Assembly: GCA_023974075.1 (NCBI GenBank)
Contig: JAMFTG010000117.1
Location: 176,501 to 240,500, forward strand
Reading direction: 5' to 3'
Length of the DNA stretch: 64,000 nt
DNA from: Chaenocephalus aceratus
Taxonomy: Eukaryota > Chordata > Actinopteri > Perciformes > Channichthyidae
Shown here: piece by piece, positions 12,901 through 22,648 of the stretch
Numbering within the stretch: the stretch's first letter is position 1
How the letters are laid out: each line of letters begins with the position of its first letter
The notes under the pieces: generated by a model
The model's database searches: none
The model's input: the letters and a program-made list of their open reading frames with translations, nothing else
What the model was told of the DNA's origin: nothing
Program-made: the position numbers and the translations under genes

Positions 12901-14446
12901 ACCACGGAGGAAAGCACTTCACTATTTGCAGTACCCACAAGGATCTGTACAAATGCCGCAGTTTTTGCGTAATATCATAACATGTGTGCTCTGGAGAATC
13001 ACAGAACGGACGATCGTCCTTATTATTATTATGCCGTTTAAACCAATTATTTAAAGGTTTTTGTTAAATTCGGCATCATGTAAGTTGCGCTGACAGGTCC
13101 ACACACTGCTTCCCCGCAGCGAGGCTCCCCCGCCCTCCTGCTGATAGTTGACGAGCGTCAAGCTCCCCGTTGATAATTCTCGATCTTATTGAGCACGCTG
13201 ATAACAATTTTCTTTTTTAAATGGCACTTCATATCAAAAAGGTTGCCGACCCCTGTAATAGGCTATGGTTGTTTTTAGATTTAGAAACGAAAACAAATGT
13301 TTTTATTTATTTTTGGCGTTGCTATGACTACCATACTACCCGCGAAAGATTAGAACGTTGCAAGCAAGCTATGAAAGAAAGCTGAATTATGCTAAAAACG
13401 TGGCTCAAAACGGGAGGTATACGGAAGAGAGGTACAGAGGAGAACATTACCGGCGAAAGGGAACAAGTGAATGAGGAGGAGGACAGTCAAGCGAGCGCAA
13501 GCGCAGGCTCCACCTGCAACGCAACAGTGATATGCGCAGCCACAACGCCGCCCAGTGCTAACGCTGCTAACGCTACTAACGCTGCTAACGCTGCTAACGC
13601 TGCTAACGTAGCTGCGAGTGACTCCATCAGCAGCAGCGCAAGTGAGTCCATAACAAAGAGACACAAACCAGTTCGGAAATACAACCAGGGTTACGTTACA
13701 TCTGGATTCAGCTGCAGTGGGACAGAGAATGAGCCCAGACCACAGTGCGTGATTTGTGGTGAAGTGTTAAGTAACAATTCTATGAAACCATCGCACCTCC
13801 AACGGCACCTTACGACTAAACACGCCCACCTTACGACTAAACACGCCCACCTGCCAACTAAACACGCCCACCTGCCAACTAAACACGCCCACCTGCCAAC
13901 TAAACACGCCCACCTGCCAACTAAACACGCCCACCTGCCAACTAAACACGCCCACCTGCAAGACAAGCCAGCGGAATTCTTTACAAGAACATGTGATCTC
14001 CTGAATGAGATCCAATCCAGCTGTACACCCATAGCCAAGGCCCGGGAAGCCTCGTACCGTGCGGCCTCCGCATTGCAGGAGCCGGGAAGCCGCACACAAT
14101 TGGTGGAAAACGTTGTCTCCCACTCGCAAAAGAAATGACAGAAATCACGTGTGGCGAGAAGGCTGCCAAGCAGTTACATTTGGTGTCACTTTGTTTGTCA
14201 GATGTGTTTGTGTGGCCTCAAATATTTCAAAATTAAAAGCTAAAAATACCACTCTGGGAACATGAAGAGAGCTGCAGCTGGTCTCTGCCTGAGGGAATCA
14301 AGCTGAGCGGACACACCACATTCTGAGCAGTTCGTTTATAACTGTTTATGTGTTTATTTGTGTGTATTTGTATATAGATGTTGCAACACAGAGCTTTGGC
14401 AATATATGTCACTATGGTCGTGCTATGAAAGCTATTGCATTTAATT

Positions 14447-14508
<62 letters not shown>

Positions 14509-15115
14509 TACTTGGTGTAAAAAGGTTGAGAGCCACTGCATCAGAACATGACTGGTCCTGAAGCTTTCTAGAAAGACCACGAGCAGAGAGGAAAGCCTTC
14601 AGGAGGGTCTGATGATGAACTGCTGTCTGTGTCTCTCCTCAGATTCCTGTGGACTCACCCCGGACTCTAACACAGTGAGCAGAGCCCTCAGACTGTCTGA
14701 GGACAACAGGACGGTGACACGTGTGAGAGGAGAGAGGCAGCCATATCCTGATCATCCAGAGAGGTTTCAGTCCTTCTGGCCTCAGCTGATGTGCAGAGAA
14801 GCTCTGACTGGTCGCTGCTACTGGGAGGTGGAGTGGAGAAGAAGGGTTCAGATAGCAGTGACTTACAGAGGAATCAAGAGGAGAGGAGGGGACTGTGAGT
14901 TTGGACTGAATGATCAGTCCTGGAGTCTGAGATGCTCTGATGGAGGTTACTCTGTCTGGCACAATAAGAGAAAAACACACTCCTCCTCCTCCTCCTCCTC
15001 CTCCTCCTCCTCCTCCTCCTCCTCCTCCTCCTCCTCCTCTGGTAGAGTAGCAGTGGTATCTGGATCATCCTGCTGGCTCTCTCTCCTTCTACAAGCGTCT
15101 CCTCTGGCTCACTGA
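3687..15115 (+). CDS. NLRC3/NLRP-like sensor gene, PYD-FISNA-NACHT-LRR-SPRY, eight coding exons
   Basis: Predicted exons: 3687-3969 (start ATG 3696), 5491-7243, 7330-7503, 8416-8589, 9509-9682, 9830-10003, 12531-12577 and 14643-15115. All junctions use AG/GT, all phases agree, and the coding length is 3243 nt (1080 residues plus stop). Domain order: PYD (about 1-90), FISNA (about 93-165), NACHT (Walker A GVAGIGKT near 184-191, Walker [10 protein letters not shown] near 257-265), four LRR exons (676-907), a short linker exon and PRY-SPRY. This is the usual architecture of the expanded fish-specific NLR family of cytosolic immune sensors; ligand and partner are unknown. The SPRY C terminus is frameshifted (see its own entry), so the allele may be damaged. 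Poly(A) signals lie at 15343 and 15395. The exact family member cannot be named from sequence alone. Confidence 0.85.
3970..5490 (+). other. NLR intron 1
   Basis: Intron between the PYD and FISNA-NACHT exons (GTAGGT ... ATTCACTCAG). It contains the tRNA-derived-looking SINE at about 4440-4740. The remaining roughly 1.2 kb shows no further exon or terminal repeat that I recognise. Confidence 0.75.
4440..4740 (-). mobile_element. tRNA-derived-looking SINE, minus orientation
   Basis: The + strand shows the segment common in fish short retroposons: TGCCTTGCTCAAGGGCAGG, then GGTGAACTGGCACCTCTCC, then ACTCCAACCGGCGACCCTTC and GGTTCCCAAC, the last two resembling the B-box half of a tRNA read backwards. 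It lies inside NLR intron 1. It is not a functional tRNA, because no cloverleaf closes. Family assignment is from memory of fish repeats and needs a library search. Confidence 0.55.
5491..7243 (+). other. FISNA-NACHT exon of the NLR gene
   Basis: The large 1753-nt exon opens with FISNA sequence ([15 protein letters not shown], then [17 protein letters not shown]). NACHT follows, with Walker A GVAGIGKT at about 5766-5789, sensor and Walker [10 protein letters not shown], and the winged-helix/NOD2-like helical part with [23 protein letters not shown] binds ATP and drives oligomerisation in known NLRs. The exon ends in phase 2 before GTAAGT. The apparent TAA right after the donor only terminates the unspliced frame. 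Key nucleotide-binding residues look intact. Confidence 0.93.
7330..7503 (+). other. LRR exon 1
   Basis: A 174-nt exon (58 codons) between CCCCAG and GTCAGA encodes ribonuclease-inhibitor-type LRRs ([25 protein letters not shown]). Its phase fits both neighbours. Together with the following intron it forms the unit that is tandemly duplicated downstream. Confidence 0.9.
7504..8415 (+). other. NLR intron 3 with dispersed repeat B
   Basis: This intron and the next (8590-9508) are near copies, differing by scattered substitutions and small indels. The core (about 7840-8345) recurs in inverted orientation around 35760-36128 and 38538-38690, and as the interior of the hAT element at 61209-62007. 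The intron therefore holds an old transposon-derived segment that was duplicated along with the exon. No coding capacity. Confidence 0.75.
8416..8589 (+). other. LRR exon 2
   Basis: A 174-nt LRR exon (TTTCAAG acceptor, GTCAGA donor) encoding [14 protein letters not shown] and [15 protein letters not shown]. It is closely similar to exons 1 and 3, with the same phase. Typical fish NLR genes vary in the number of such exons. Confidence 0.9.
9509..9682 (+). other. LRR exon 3
   Basis: A 174-nt LRR exon. Its first half matches exon 2 ([11 protein letters not shown]), and its second half ([19 protein letters not shown]) matches exon 1. This mosaic suggests unequal exchange or gene conversion between the tandem units. 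Splice sites are canonical and in phase. Confidence 0.9.
9830..10003 (+). other. LRR exon 4
   Basis: A 174-nt LRR exon, more diverged than the first three ([33 protein letters not shown]). Acceptor GGTTCCAG, donor GTATGG. It is the C-terminal LRR unit before the short linker exon. Confidence 0.9.
10004..12530 (+). other. NLR intron before the 47-nt exon
   Basis: A 2.5-kb intron. It contains dispersed repeat A (10431-10785) and otherwise unassigned sequence. Several short ORFs here lack any recognisable domain. A purine-rich G run lies at about 12303-12320. The acceptor is TCCTCTCCAG. Confidence 0.7.
10431..10785 (+). repeat. Dispersed repeat A, uninterrupted copy
   Basis: It starts TAACCCGTTCAGCCCCGAGC and ends near AAGATTGATGCAAATC. 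The same sequence occurs at 28962-29128 plus 35135-35313, where the copy is split by a 6-kb insertion, and inverted at 46841-47035. This copy acts as the empty-site reference for that insertion. No coding potential; its family is not identified. Confidence 0.8.
12531..12577 (+). other. 47-nt linker exon of the NLR gene
   Basis: A short exon reading [15 protein letters not shown] between TCTCCAG and GTAAGT. A mini-exon with this motif just before the PRY-SPRY exon is standard in fish NLRC3-like genes. Phases agree on both sides (phase 2 in, phase 1 out). Confidence 0.85.
12641..14538 (+). mobile_element. hAT element (1898 bp) with BED-finger ORF, in the last NLR intron
   Basis: The ends are CAGTGGTTCTCAACCTG and its imperfect complement AGGTTGAGAGCCACTG, flanked by CATTAGAA (12633-12640) and CATCAGAA (14539-14546), 7 of 8 matching. 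The element carries an N-terminal transposase ORF (13389-14138) but no catalytic or dimerisation region, so it is non-autonomous. Two perfect hairpins lie near the left end (12781-12822 and 12874-12915). A (GT)n run fills 14448-14508. Confidence 0.88.
13389..14138 (+). pseudogene. hAT transposase N-terminal fragment with amplified BED finger tail
   Basis: The 249-codon ORF starts [10 protein letters not shown] and has an Asn/Ala-rich stretch (residues about 56-75) from a GCTAAC repeat. [19 protein letters not shown] segment, typical of ZBED/SCAND3-like hAT transposases, leads into a BED-type finger ([21 protein letters not shown]). Directly after the first zinc-binding histidine comes [14 protein letters not shown] in seven tandem 7-residue copies (21 bp each, 13806-13952). 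The family normally has one such histidine pair. The ORF stops at residue 249, before any RNase H-like catalytic core, so it cannot encode a full transposase. It might make a DNA-binding protein if expressed, but that is inference. Confidence 0.75.
14643..15115 (+). other. PRY-SPRY exon of the NLR gene, C terminus frameshifted
   Basis: The exon opens in phase with [20 protein letters not shown] and contains [18 protein letters not shown] and [20 protein letters not shown]. All are hallmarks of fish NLR B30.2 domains. A (TCC)20 run at 14981-15040 encodes 20 serines in frame. Beyond it, the expected SPRY tail is still readable but in shifted frames, because of apparent single-base insertions near 15056 and 15094. 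The frame therefore stops at 15113-15115 instead of the conserved stop at 15211-15213. About the last 50 residues of the domain are lost or scrambled. This is either a real inactivating change or an assembly error next to a microsatellite. Confidence 0.85.
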
Positions 15116-15342
15116 CCCACCTCCACACCTTCAGAACCACATTCACTGAACCTCTCTACGCTGGGTTTAGGGTCTGGCTCCCAGACTGCTCAGTGTCTCT
15201 GGTTCCTCTGTAGGAGGAGACCACTTCCTGTCCTGGGGGAGACCACTTCCTGTCCTGGGGGAGACCACTTCCTGTCCTGGGGTTACATGTTGGTGTTTTA
15301 AATGGAGGCTTCTCATTGGTTACCGTGTGTCTCACTGATTGT

Positions 15343-15400
15343 AATAAAGTGTTCTTGAAGCAACGTGTTAAAGACTGTGATCGTCATCAAGTTCAATAAA
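15343..15400 (+). terminator. Poly(A) signals of the NLR gene
   Basis: Two AATAAA hexamers, at 15343-15348 and 15395-15400, lie about 130 and 180 nt beyond the conserved stop position. A three-copy short repeat (GACCACTTCCTGTCCTGGGG type, about 15219-15281) sits in the 3' UTR. Confidence 0.6.
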
Positions 15401-15431
15401 GATTTACAAAAAGCAGCGTCCATGAAGTCAA

Positions 15432-16977
15432 CCTGTTCCTCCTCCTCTCCTCCTCATCCTCCTCCTCCTCCTCCTCCTCCTCTCCTCCTCCTCCTCCTCC
15501 TCCTCCTCCTCCTCCTCCTCCTCCTCCTCCTCCTCCTCCTCCTCCTCCTCTCCTCCTCTCTTACTCCTCCTCCTCCTCCTCCTCCTCCTCCTCCTCCTCC
15601 TCTCCTCCTCTCTTACTCCTCCTCCTCCTCCTCCTCCTCCTCCTCCTCCTCCTCCTCCCCTCGTCCGCCTCTTCCTCCTCCTCCTCCTCCTCCTCCTCTC
15701 CTCCTCCTCTCCTCCTCCTCTCTTACTCCTCCTCCCTCGTCCTCCTCTTCCTCCTCCTCTTCTTCCTCCTCCTCCTCCTCCTCCTCCTCCTCCTCCTCTC
15801 CTCCTCTCTTACTCCTCCTCCTCCTCCTTGTCCTCCTCCTCCCCCTCCTCCCCTCCTCCTCTTCCTCCTCCTCTCCTGCTCCTCCTCTCCTACTCCTCCT
15901 CCTCTCTTCCTAATCCTCTCCTGCTCCTCCTCTCTTACTCCTCCTCCTCTCCCCCTCCCCCCTCCCCCTCCCCCCTCCTCCTCCTCCTCCTCCTCCTCCT
16001 CTCCTGCTCCTCCTCTCTTACTCCTCCTCCTCTCCTGCTCCTCCTCTCTTACTCCTCCTCTCCTGCTCCTCCTCTCCTGCTCCCCCTCTCCTCCTCCTCT
16101 CCTACTCCTCCTCTCCTACTCCTCCTCCTCTCCTGCTCCTCCTCTCTTACCCCTCCTCCTCCTCCTCCTCTCCCTCCTCCTCTCTTACTCCTCCTCCTCT
16201 CCCTCCTCCTCTCCTGCTCCTCCTCTCCTACTCCTGCTCCTCTCCTGCTCCTCCTCTCTTACCCCTCCTCCTCCTCCTCTCCCTCCTCCTCTCTTACTCC
16301 TCCTCCTCTCCCTCCTCCTCTCCTGCTCCTCCTCTCCTACTCCTCCTCCTCTCCTGCTCCTCCTCTCTTACTCCTCCTCCTCCTCCTCTCCCTCCTCCTC
16401 TCCTGCTCCTCCTCTTTTACTCCTCCTCCTCCTGCTCCTCCTCTCCTGCTCATCCTCTCCTCCTCCTCCTCTCCTGCTCCTCCTCCTCTCCTCCTCCTCC
16501 TCTCCTGCTCCTCCTCCTCTCCTGCTCCTCCTCCTCTCCTGCTCCTCCTCTCTTACTCCTCCTCCTCCTGCTCCTCCTCTCTTACTCCTCCTCCTCCTGC
16601 TCCTCCTCCTGCTCCTCCTCCTGCTCCTCCTCCTGCTCCTCCTCTCCGGCTCCTCCTCTCCTCCTCCTCCTCCTCTCCTGCTCCTCCTCTCCTCCTCCTC
16701 TCCTGCTCCTCCTCTCCTCCTCCTCCTCCCCTCCCCCTCCTCCTCTCCTTCTCCTCTCCTCTCCTCTCCTGCTCCACCTCTCTTACTCCTCCTCCTCCCC
16801 TCCTCCTGCTCCTCCTCTCCTCCTCCTCTCCTCCTCTCTCTTCTCTCCTGCTCCTCCTCTCCTCCTCCTCTCCTGCTCCACCTCTCTTACTCCTCCTCCT
16901 GCTCCTCCTCTCTCCTCCTCCTCTCCTCCTCCTCTCTTCCTCTCCTGCTCCTCCTCTCCTCCTCCTCTCCTCTTCTC
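15432..16977. repeat. 1.5-kb (CCT/TCC)n polypyrimidine tract
   Basis: Nearly uninterrupted C/T on the + strand, built from CCT triplets with CTCCTGCTCCTC and CTCTTACTCC variants. Very long open frames on both strands (poly-Leu/Ser/Pro and poly-Glu/Arg) are by-products of the repeat. Such homopurine-homopyrimidine tracts can adopt triplex (H-DNA) structure and are prone to length error in assemblies. Confidence 0.97.
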
Positions 16978-17040
16978 ATCATCATAATGATTCTATATAA
17001 TGTGCAGTGGCTGTAACCCGGAGGAGAACGCTGGCATATG

Positions 17041-17447
17041 TTCTCCTCCTCCTCCTCCTCCTCCTCCTCCTCCTCCTCCTCCTCCTCCTCCTCCTGACCA
17101 AAGGATCAAAGCTACCTGTAGTGTTTCCATGTTGTTCATGAAAGACTCAGCTTGCTGGAACGTTAACACACGTTAGACATGCTGACTCTCCTCCTCCTCC
17201 TCCTCCTCCTCCTCCTCCTCCTCCTCCTCTCCTCCTCCTCTCTTCCTCTCCTCCTCCTCCTCCTCCTCCTCCTCTCCTCCTCTCCTCTCCTCCTCCTCCT
17301 CCTCCTCCTCCTCCTCCTCTCCTCCTCTCCTCCTCCTCCTCCTCTCCTCCTCTCCTCCTCCTCCTCTCCTCCTCTCCTCCTCTCCTCCTCTCCTCCTCCT
17401 CTCCTCCTCTCCTCCTCCTCCTCCTCCTCCTCCTCCTCCTCTCCTCC
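17041..17447. repeat. Further (CTC)n tracts
   Basis: Two more pyrimidine tracts, 17041-17095 and 17187-17447, separated by about 90 bp of ordinary sequence. They are composed of the same CTC/CCT units as the main tract upstream and probably arose from the same expansion-prone locus. Confidence 0.95.
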
Positions 17448-17503
17448 ATGGTGCAGTGCTGGTTCACACCAAGCGGCAAACTGTGGGGAAGAGCCGGGAA
17501 GCC

Positions 17504-17795
17504 AATACGGAAGTGCCACACACTGCAGTTCATATATTGGCCGATAGGCGATGGCTGCAGAAAGGAGCAATTTCCATAGACCCCCATGTTAAAATGCCCA
17601 ACTTTACAGCAGAAAAAAACGTGTTTCTCTCCCTGGCTCCATACATTTTATTATCGATTTAGTTAGATTCCACCTTCATGATTATGGATCTGAGAGTGAA
17701 TTGTTTTCTAACGCGACCCTTTTATTTATATTAGGTCTTAAAGTGTGTGCATAAATTAGGGCGTGGTCACATTGAGTGACGGCTCTGTCCAGTGC
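17504..17795. repeat. Dispersed teleost-type repeat
   Basis: The sequence AATACGGAAGTGCCACACAC ... GGAGCAATTTCCATAGACCC ... AAAATGCCCAACTTTACAGC resembles a very common fish interspersed repeat that I recall but cannot name. It runs into the 55-bp minisatellite. No coding capacity. Confidence 0.5.
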
Positions 17796-17806
17796 CTGCC
17801 GCTGTT

Positions 17807-18362
17807 AGCTTCTTGTCTCTCTGCTAGCTGCTCCGTGAAGCTACAGGGACTCTGCCTGCTCAGCTTCTGGTCTCTCTGCTAGCTGCTCCGTGAAGCTACA
17901 GGGACTCAGCCTGCTCAGCTTCTTGTCTCTCTGCTAGCTGCTCCGTGAAGCTACAGGGACTCAGCCTGCTCAGCTTCTGGTCTCTCTGCTAGCTGCTCCG
18001 TGAAGCTACAGGGACTCAGCCTGCTCAGCTTCTCGTCTCTCTGCTAGCTGCTCCGTGAAGCTACAGGGACTCAGCCTGCTCAGCTTCTGGTCTCTCTGCT
18101 AGCTGCTCCGTGAAGCTACAGGGACTCAGCCTGCTCAGCTTCTGGTCTCTCTGCTAGCTGCTCCGTGAAGCTACAGGGACTCAGCCTGCTCAGCTTCTCG
18201 TCTCTCTGCTAGCTGCTCCGTGAAGCTACAGGGACTCAGCCTGCTCAGCTTCTTGTCTCTCTGCTAGCTGCTCCGTGAAGCTACAGGGACTCAGCCTGCT
18301 CAGCTTCTCGTCTCTCTGCTAGCTGCTCCGTGAAGCTACAGGGACTCTGCCTGCTCAGCTCA
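17807..18362. repeat. 55-bp minisatellite, about 10 copies
   Basis: Highly uniform tandem units (CAGCTTCTGGTCTCTCTGCT, AGCTGCTCCGTGAAGC and TACAGGGACTCAGCCTGCT in order). The only variation is mainly TTG/TGG/TCG after CTTC and CTC/CTG near the end, implying recent homogenisation. Confidence 0.95.
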
Positions 18363-21110
18363 TCCAGGAAACACAACTTGTAGCCGGCCGTGGCTGTTTG
18401 TTCTTCATGCTTATATATCTGACTATTGGGACTCGCTCTGCGGTTAAAACAGACGGTGCATGAATGCGGTAAGTGAAATTCGAGTGCTTTATTTATGTGT
18501 TAATGATTTTAATCAGCTACGTAATGAATGGTAAGGCTTGGGTTAGCATGTAAGCTAGTGGTAGCTACATCGGTGCTAACGATGCTAATCGTAGCCTCCA
18601 AGTTAAAATCATAGACTGTATATATAAAGGTTAAAACGAAATAGACAAGTGTTAAGTGGGATAATACTGTTGAACAAACGGCTTCTGTTTGAGGTTGATA
18701 AAATAAGGTTACATCCTTGTAACTTAGAGATATTTTATTATGTAGGAGGAACTGGATGCATCTAAGGTTAATTTAAATTGGCTATAATCAAGTATGTAGA
18801 CAAGTTAATGTCGAAGTAGTGTCTGTGAAATCAGCCTCACAATAAGATGTGTGTATATTACAATTATCAATGTCATATTTCAAGATGATTACTTAGATAT
18901 TACAATATGGTTGGTTGAGCTGGAGTTCATTATCGAGCTTCCACGTTAACGTCACAGTCATCTGAAGAACGAACCCAAACCTTGTTGTTTTTATTAATTG
19001 CATTACCAAATGGGTATCAAATAAACAGTAAGCATTGGTAACACCACTTCCAAAGTTACAGTAAAATAAAAAGGACCCTGACTCGGACAATACACAATCC
19101 AACATGTTCAACAGAAGAGAATCAGTTATATTGTTTGTACACATGGTACTTTACATATATATATATCTGTTTGTTTAAGATGTCCAGGTGATGCAGACAG
19201 GCTGGACCGGAGAGTGAGAGACAGAACTGGACTCCTCACAGCAGTGAACTTCAGCTCAGGTACAAATAATCAAGAAAGATATTGGTTTAAATGAATGAAG
19301 TATTGACTTGAATACACTGATATACATTCCAATAAACAATACTAAATACTAGATCACCTACACATCAGTTAAGTTGAGGGTTTATTCCATGCAAAAAGTT
19401 ACATTTAGATATTTAGCAATATGACTTTGTCAGCTTTCTAATTTAATGTATTGAAGGCAAAGATTTATCTCTCAATATTGTCTGTAAAAACGTGGTAAAA
19501 GTGATTCTTTCAGTGAGACAACAGAGCAAGCTTCTACAGTTGCACTACGTTTTGATAACAGTTAAATATTATTTTGATAATAACATATATTTCAATGTTG
19601 ATGAACTTCATACTGTTCATTCATAATCTGATTGTCTTTGTAGCTCATTGTTTAAATTAAAAAAAAACATTACAATTACAAAATAATTACATCTACAGCC
19701 CCTAAACACACAAACACACCGCTTTCATAAATAACACACTTGTTCTGCAATAATATGTTTTATGTTTCCTGTCATTTTTGTTAGGAAAGGACATGCCTGA
19801 AAGACACGACATGTTCTCCTTCTCTGAGGGTCAAGAAGAACATCCAAGAGGAACATTAAAAGCTGATGTTATGAGATGTTAAGACCAGTACAGGACATTC
19901 ACTATAAACAACTTTTATTGTAAAAACAGTCAGCTGATCGAATGCAGCTATTTCCACATCTACACTCCATCAGCTGATTATTTCTATTTGCCTCGCTTTA
20001 TGAGCTTCACATCACTTGTGCCTTGTACCGCAGAGTTTGCAACGTCACAAATAAATGGGGCCAATCTTCAGTCAGATGTGAATGTGTAATCTAACATGTT
20101 CAGTAAGAATAATGGACGAAAGGATGCAAATACAAATACAGTTTATTGAAATGTGAACCAAAAGTTAATCAAATGTTTTAAATAAAAAGCACATATGGAC
20201 AGAAGGTGTAAACCTATTAAATGTATAAGTAAACACATTTAGTCAAATAACGTGACAGACTAGGCCTGTGCAGTTGGTATCAGCTTTGCCCAGCACGGGC
20301 TCCTCCATCAGGCCTGGTCCTCCTCCATCAGGCCTGGTCCTCCTCGCTGAGGAAAGACCCTCAGTCCTCTCCACACCAACAGACAGGACGTCCATCACAC
20401 GGAGGTTTCTCCCTGAAGTCTCTGCAGCTCTCTGGACACCACGCTGTCTCAATCCGTCCACTCTGAATATGAGAGGGGGAAAATGAAAATAATAAATGCT
20501 TTAGACAATAAGAAACATAAAGTTGACTGTTGAGTTGCTCAGTTTTTTTAGATTGTCGATACTATTACTGTATAACTAATATCTCAGGTTAAGAGGCACA
20601 TTCAAATAAAGATTGGTCTTTAAATACATGTTGTCTTTTGAATTGTTTGTCTAAAGTCAAGGATCTAGAACTGGTACTTATTTTTAATGATAGTCTGGTT
20701 ATTATGCTGTTGGCCTCACAGGTAAGAGCACTAACTAGCTACCATCACATGTACCTTAGCTTGACTTAAATGTATTAAACGTGTAGTTCAGTGATATCAA
20801 AATATAAATAACTAATGTCATGCAAACATATTAATATTTGCTTGATTCCAGAGTTGAATTTAGCACAATTGCATACAAACGTCAAGGGGTTTTAAGATTC
20901 TGAAGTATTATGCTAAAAACTCAATAACTTGGATTATTATTTATAGTTTTGCTGAATAGTTTCAAGGCCGCTTACCTTAGAAACGTAAAATGCGACGGCA
21001 GTGTGCAGATGGGGAGCATGTTAGCTTAGCTTGGTAGCTTCAGCTAGCTCTGGAACTTCCAGCTGGGTGGCAGCAGGTCCCGCCTCGGCTCCGCCTCTTT
21101 GCCCTTATTT
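18363..21110. other. Gene-poor AT-rich stretch
   Basis: No gene recognised. Two short segments (about 19180-19260 and 19785-19880) are bounded by AG and GT-like sites but encode nothing familiar. A CATAGACTGTATATATAAAG motif near 18609 resembles the edge of a common fish repeat whose inverted counterpart lies near 21262. Confidence 0.4.
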
Positions 21111-21262
21111 GGAGCAGGCTGGAGAAGGCGGGAGTTGAACTCTGACGTCACTGTTGAGCCGTTAGTGGCTGACTCCGCCTACTAAGGGCTTCACGGCAAC
21201 TCTGCAGAATCCTATGGGTGACGTCACGGACCCTACGTCCATTTAAACAACAGTCTATGGTT
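21111..21262 (-). repeat. Edge of a dispersed repeat ending ACAGTCTATGG
   Basis: Contains GACGTCACGGACCCTACGTC and ends AACAGTCTATGG. Read on the - strand, it starts CCATAGACTGTTG, similar to a frequent fish repeat terminus. It may pair with CATAGACTGT near 18609 to bound one large element, but the intervening arms are not convincingly complementary. Confidence 0.4.
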
Positions 21263-22027
21263 GAACCACAACGCTCATAATACCCATGGATGTATAATAA
21301 GAACATATTACCCCTCCTGTAAATATGATTTAATGTTCGTTGTTTAGAGTTATGTAGCGGCTAACGGTTCTAACAGTGCTAAAAGCCAAGACACTCATGT
21401 ACAGTAGGTGGCGGTATGCACCTTTTAAGTTGTAATCCACCAAATCCACCAAAAACGAGAGAAGAAGAAGATGCACCTTCAAAGTTCTTTGCAATCCGCC
21501 AAAAACCGCAATAGTATGAAGCTGCAGCGTCGGAGACAGCAGTTACAGAACCGCAGTTACAGAACCACACACACAGGTCCCGCGTCACGTGACGGAGCAC
21601 GTGACGGGGTCCCGCTTGACGGCGGCACGTGACGGAGCACGTGACGGTGACGGAGCACGTGATGGCCAACGCACGTTCACATGAATGTTTATATATATAT
21701 TGTTAATTTAGTTGAGAATTTCAAAAATATAGTCTTTTATGTCTTTTATATGTATATTAAACAACACTGTTAATTTAGTTTTGGGTATGTTTATAATTCT
21801 CGTTTCATTATTATTCAAAAGAAAACAACACTGTTAAACACTGTTCCTTCTACAGTATCATAATTCTCTTTCATTATAATTATTAATAAATCAAAGGTGT
21901 CTTCGAAGAGGTGCTCGATTACTGAAAAACAACTGTTAGTGTGTTCATGCACCAGCCTGCAAAAGATAAACAAGCAGTTTGACCGAGAGGCATTTCAGTT
22001 CAGAATACATTTTCATTTATTTTTATT

Positions 22028-22648
22028 GCGGGGTCTGCTGTCTCTTCACTGGGGGCGAGGCGGGGTCTGCTGTCTCTTCACTGGGGGCGAGGCGGGGTCT
22101 GCTGTCTCTTCTCTGGGGGCGAGGCGGGGTCTGCTGTCTCTTCACTGGGGGCGAGGCGGGGTCTGCTGTCTCTTCTCTGGGGGCGAGGCGGGGTCTGCTG
22201 TCTCTTCACTGGGGGCGAGGCGGGGTCTGCTGTCTCTTCACTGGGGGCGAGGCGGGGTCTGCTGTCTCTTCACTGGGGGCGAGGCGGGGTCTGCTGTCTC
22301 TTCACTGGGGGCGAGGAGGGGTCTGCTGTTTCTTCACTGGGGCGAGGCGGGGTCTGCTGTCTCTTCTCTGGGGGCGAGGAGGGGTCTGCTGTTTCTTCAC
22401 TGGGGGCGAGGCGGGGTCTGCTGTCTCTTCACTGGGGGCGAGGCGGGGTCTGCTGTCTCTTCACTGGGGGCGAGGCGGGGTCTGCTGTCTCTTCACTGGG
22501 GGTGAGGCGGGGTCTGCTGTCTCTTCACTGGGGGTGAGGCGGGTCTGCTGTCTCTTCACTGGGGGCGAGGCGGGGTCTGCTGTCTCTTCACTGGGGGCGA
22601 GGCGGGGTCTGCTGTCTCTTCACTGGGGGCGAGGCGGGGTCTGCTGTT
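22028..22648. repeat. 32-bp minisatellite, about 19 copies
   Basis: The unit GGGGTCTGCTGTCTCTTCAC then TGGGGGCGAGGC is repeated with rare CTCT/TTCT and GCG/GTG variants. Because 32 is not a multiple of 3 and the unit lacks stops, two + frames stay open for about 200 codons. Those ORFs are repeat artefacts. Confidence 0.97.

Noticed and set aside
15365..17000. Very long Leu/Ser/Pro ORFs (up to 390 codons) and their Glu/Arg antisense frames
   Set aside because: They are produced entirely by CCT/TCC repeats that lack stops; no start context, domain or splice support.
17807..18362. CRISPR-like regular array
   Set aside because: 55-bp units are directly contiguous with no unique spacers, and the genome is vertebrate.
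19170..19880. Two possible small exons with AG/GT edges
   Set aside because: No domain, no shared open frame and no conserved motif; the sites are expected by chance in AT-rich sequence.
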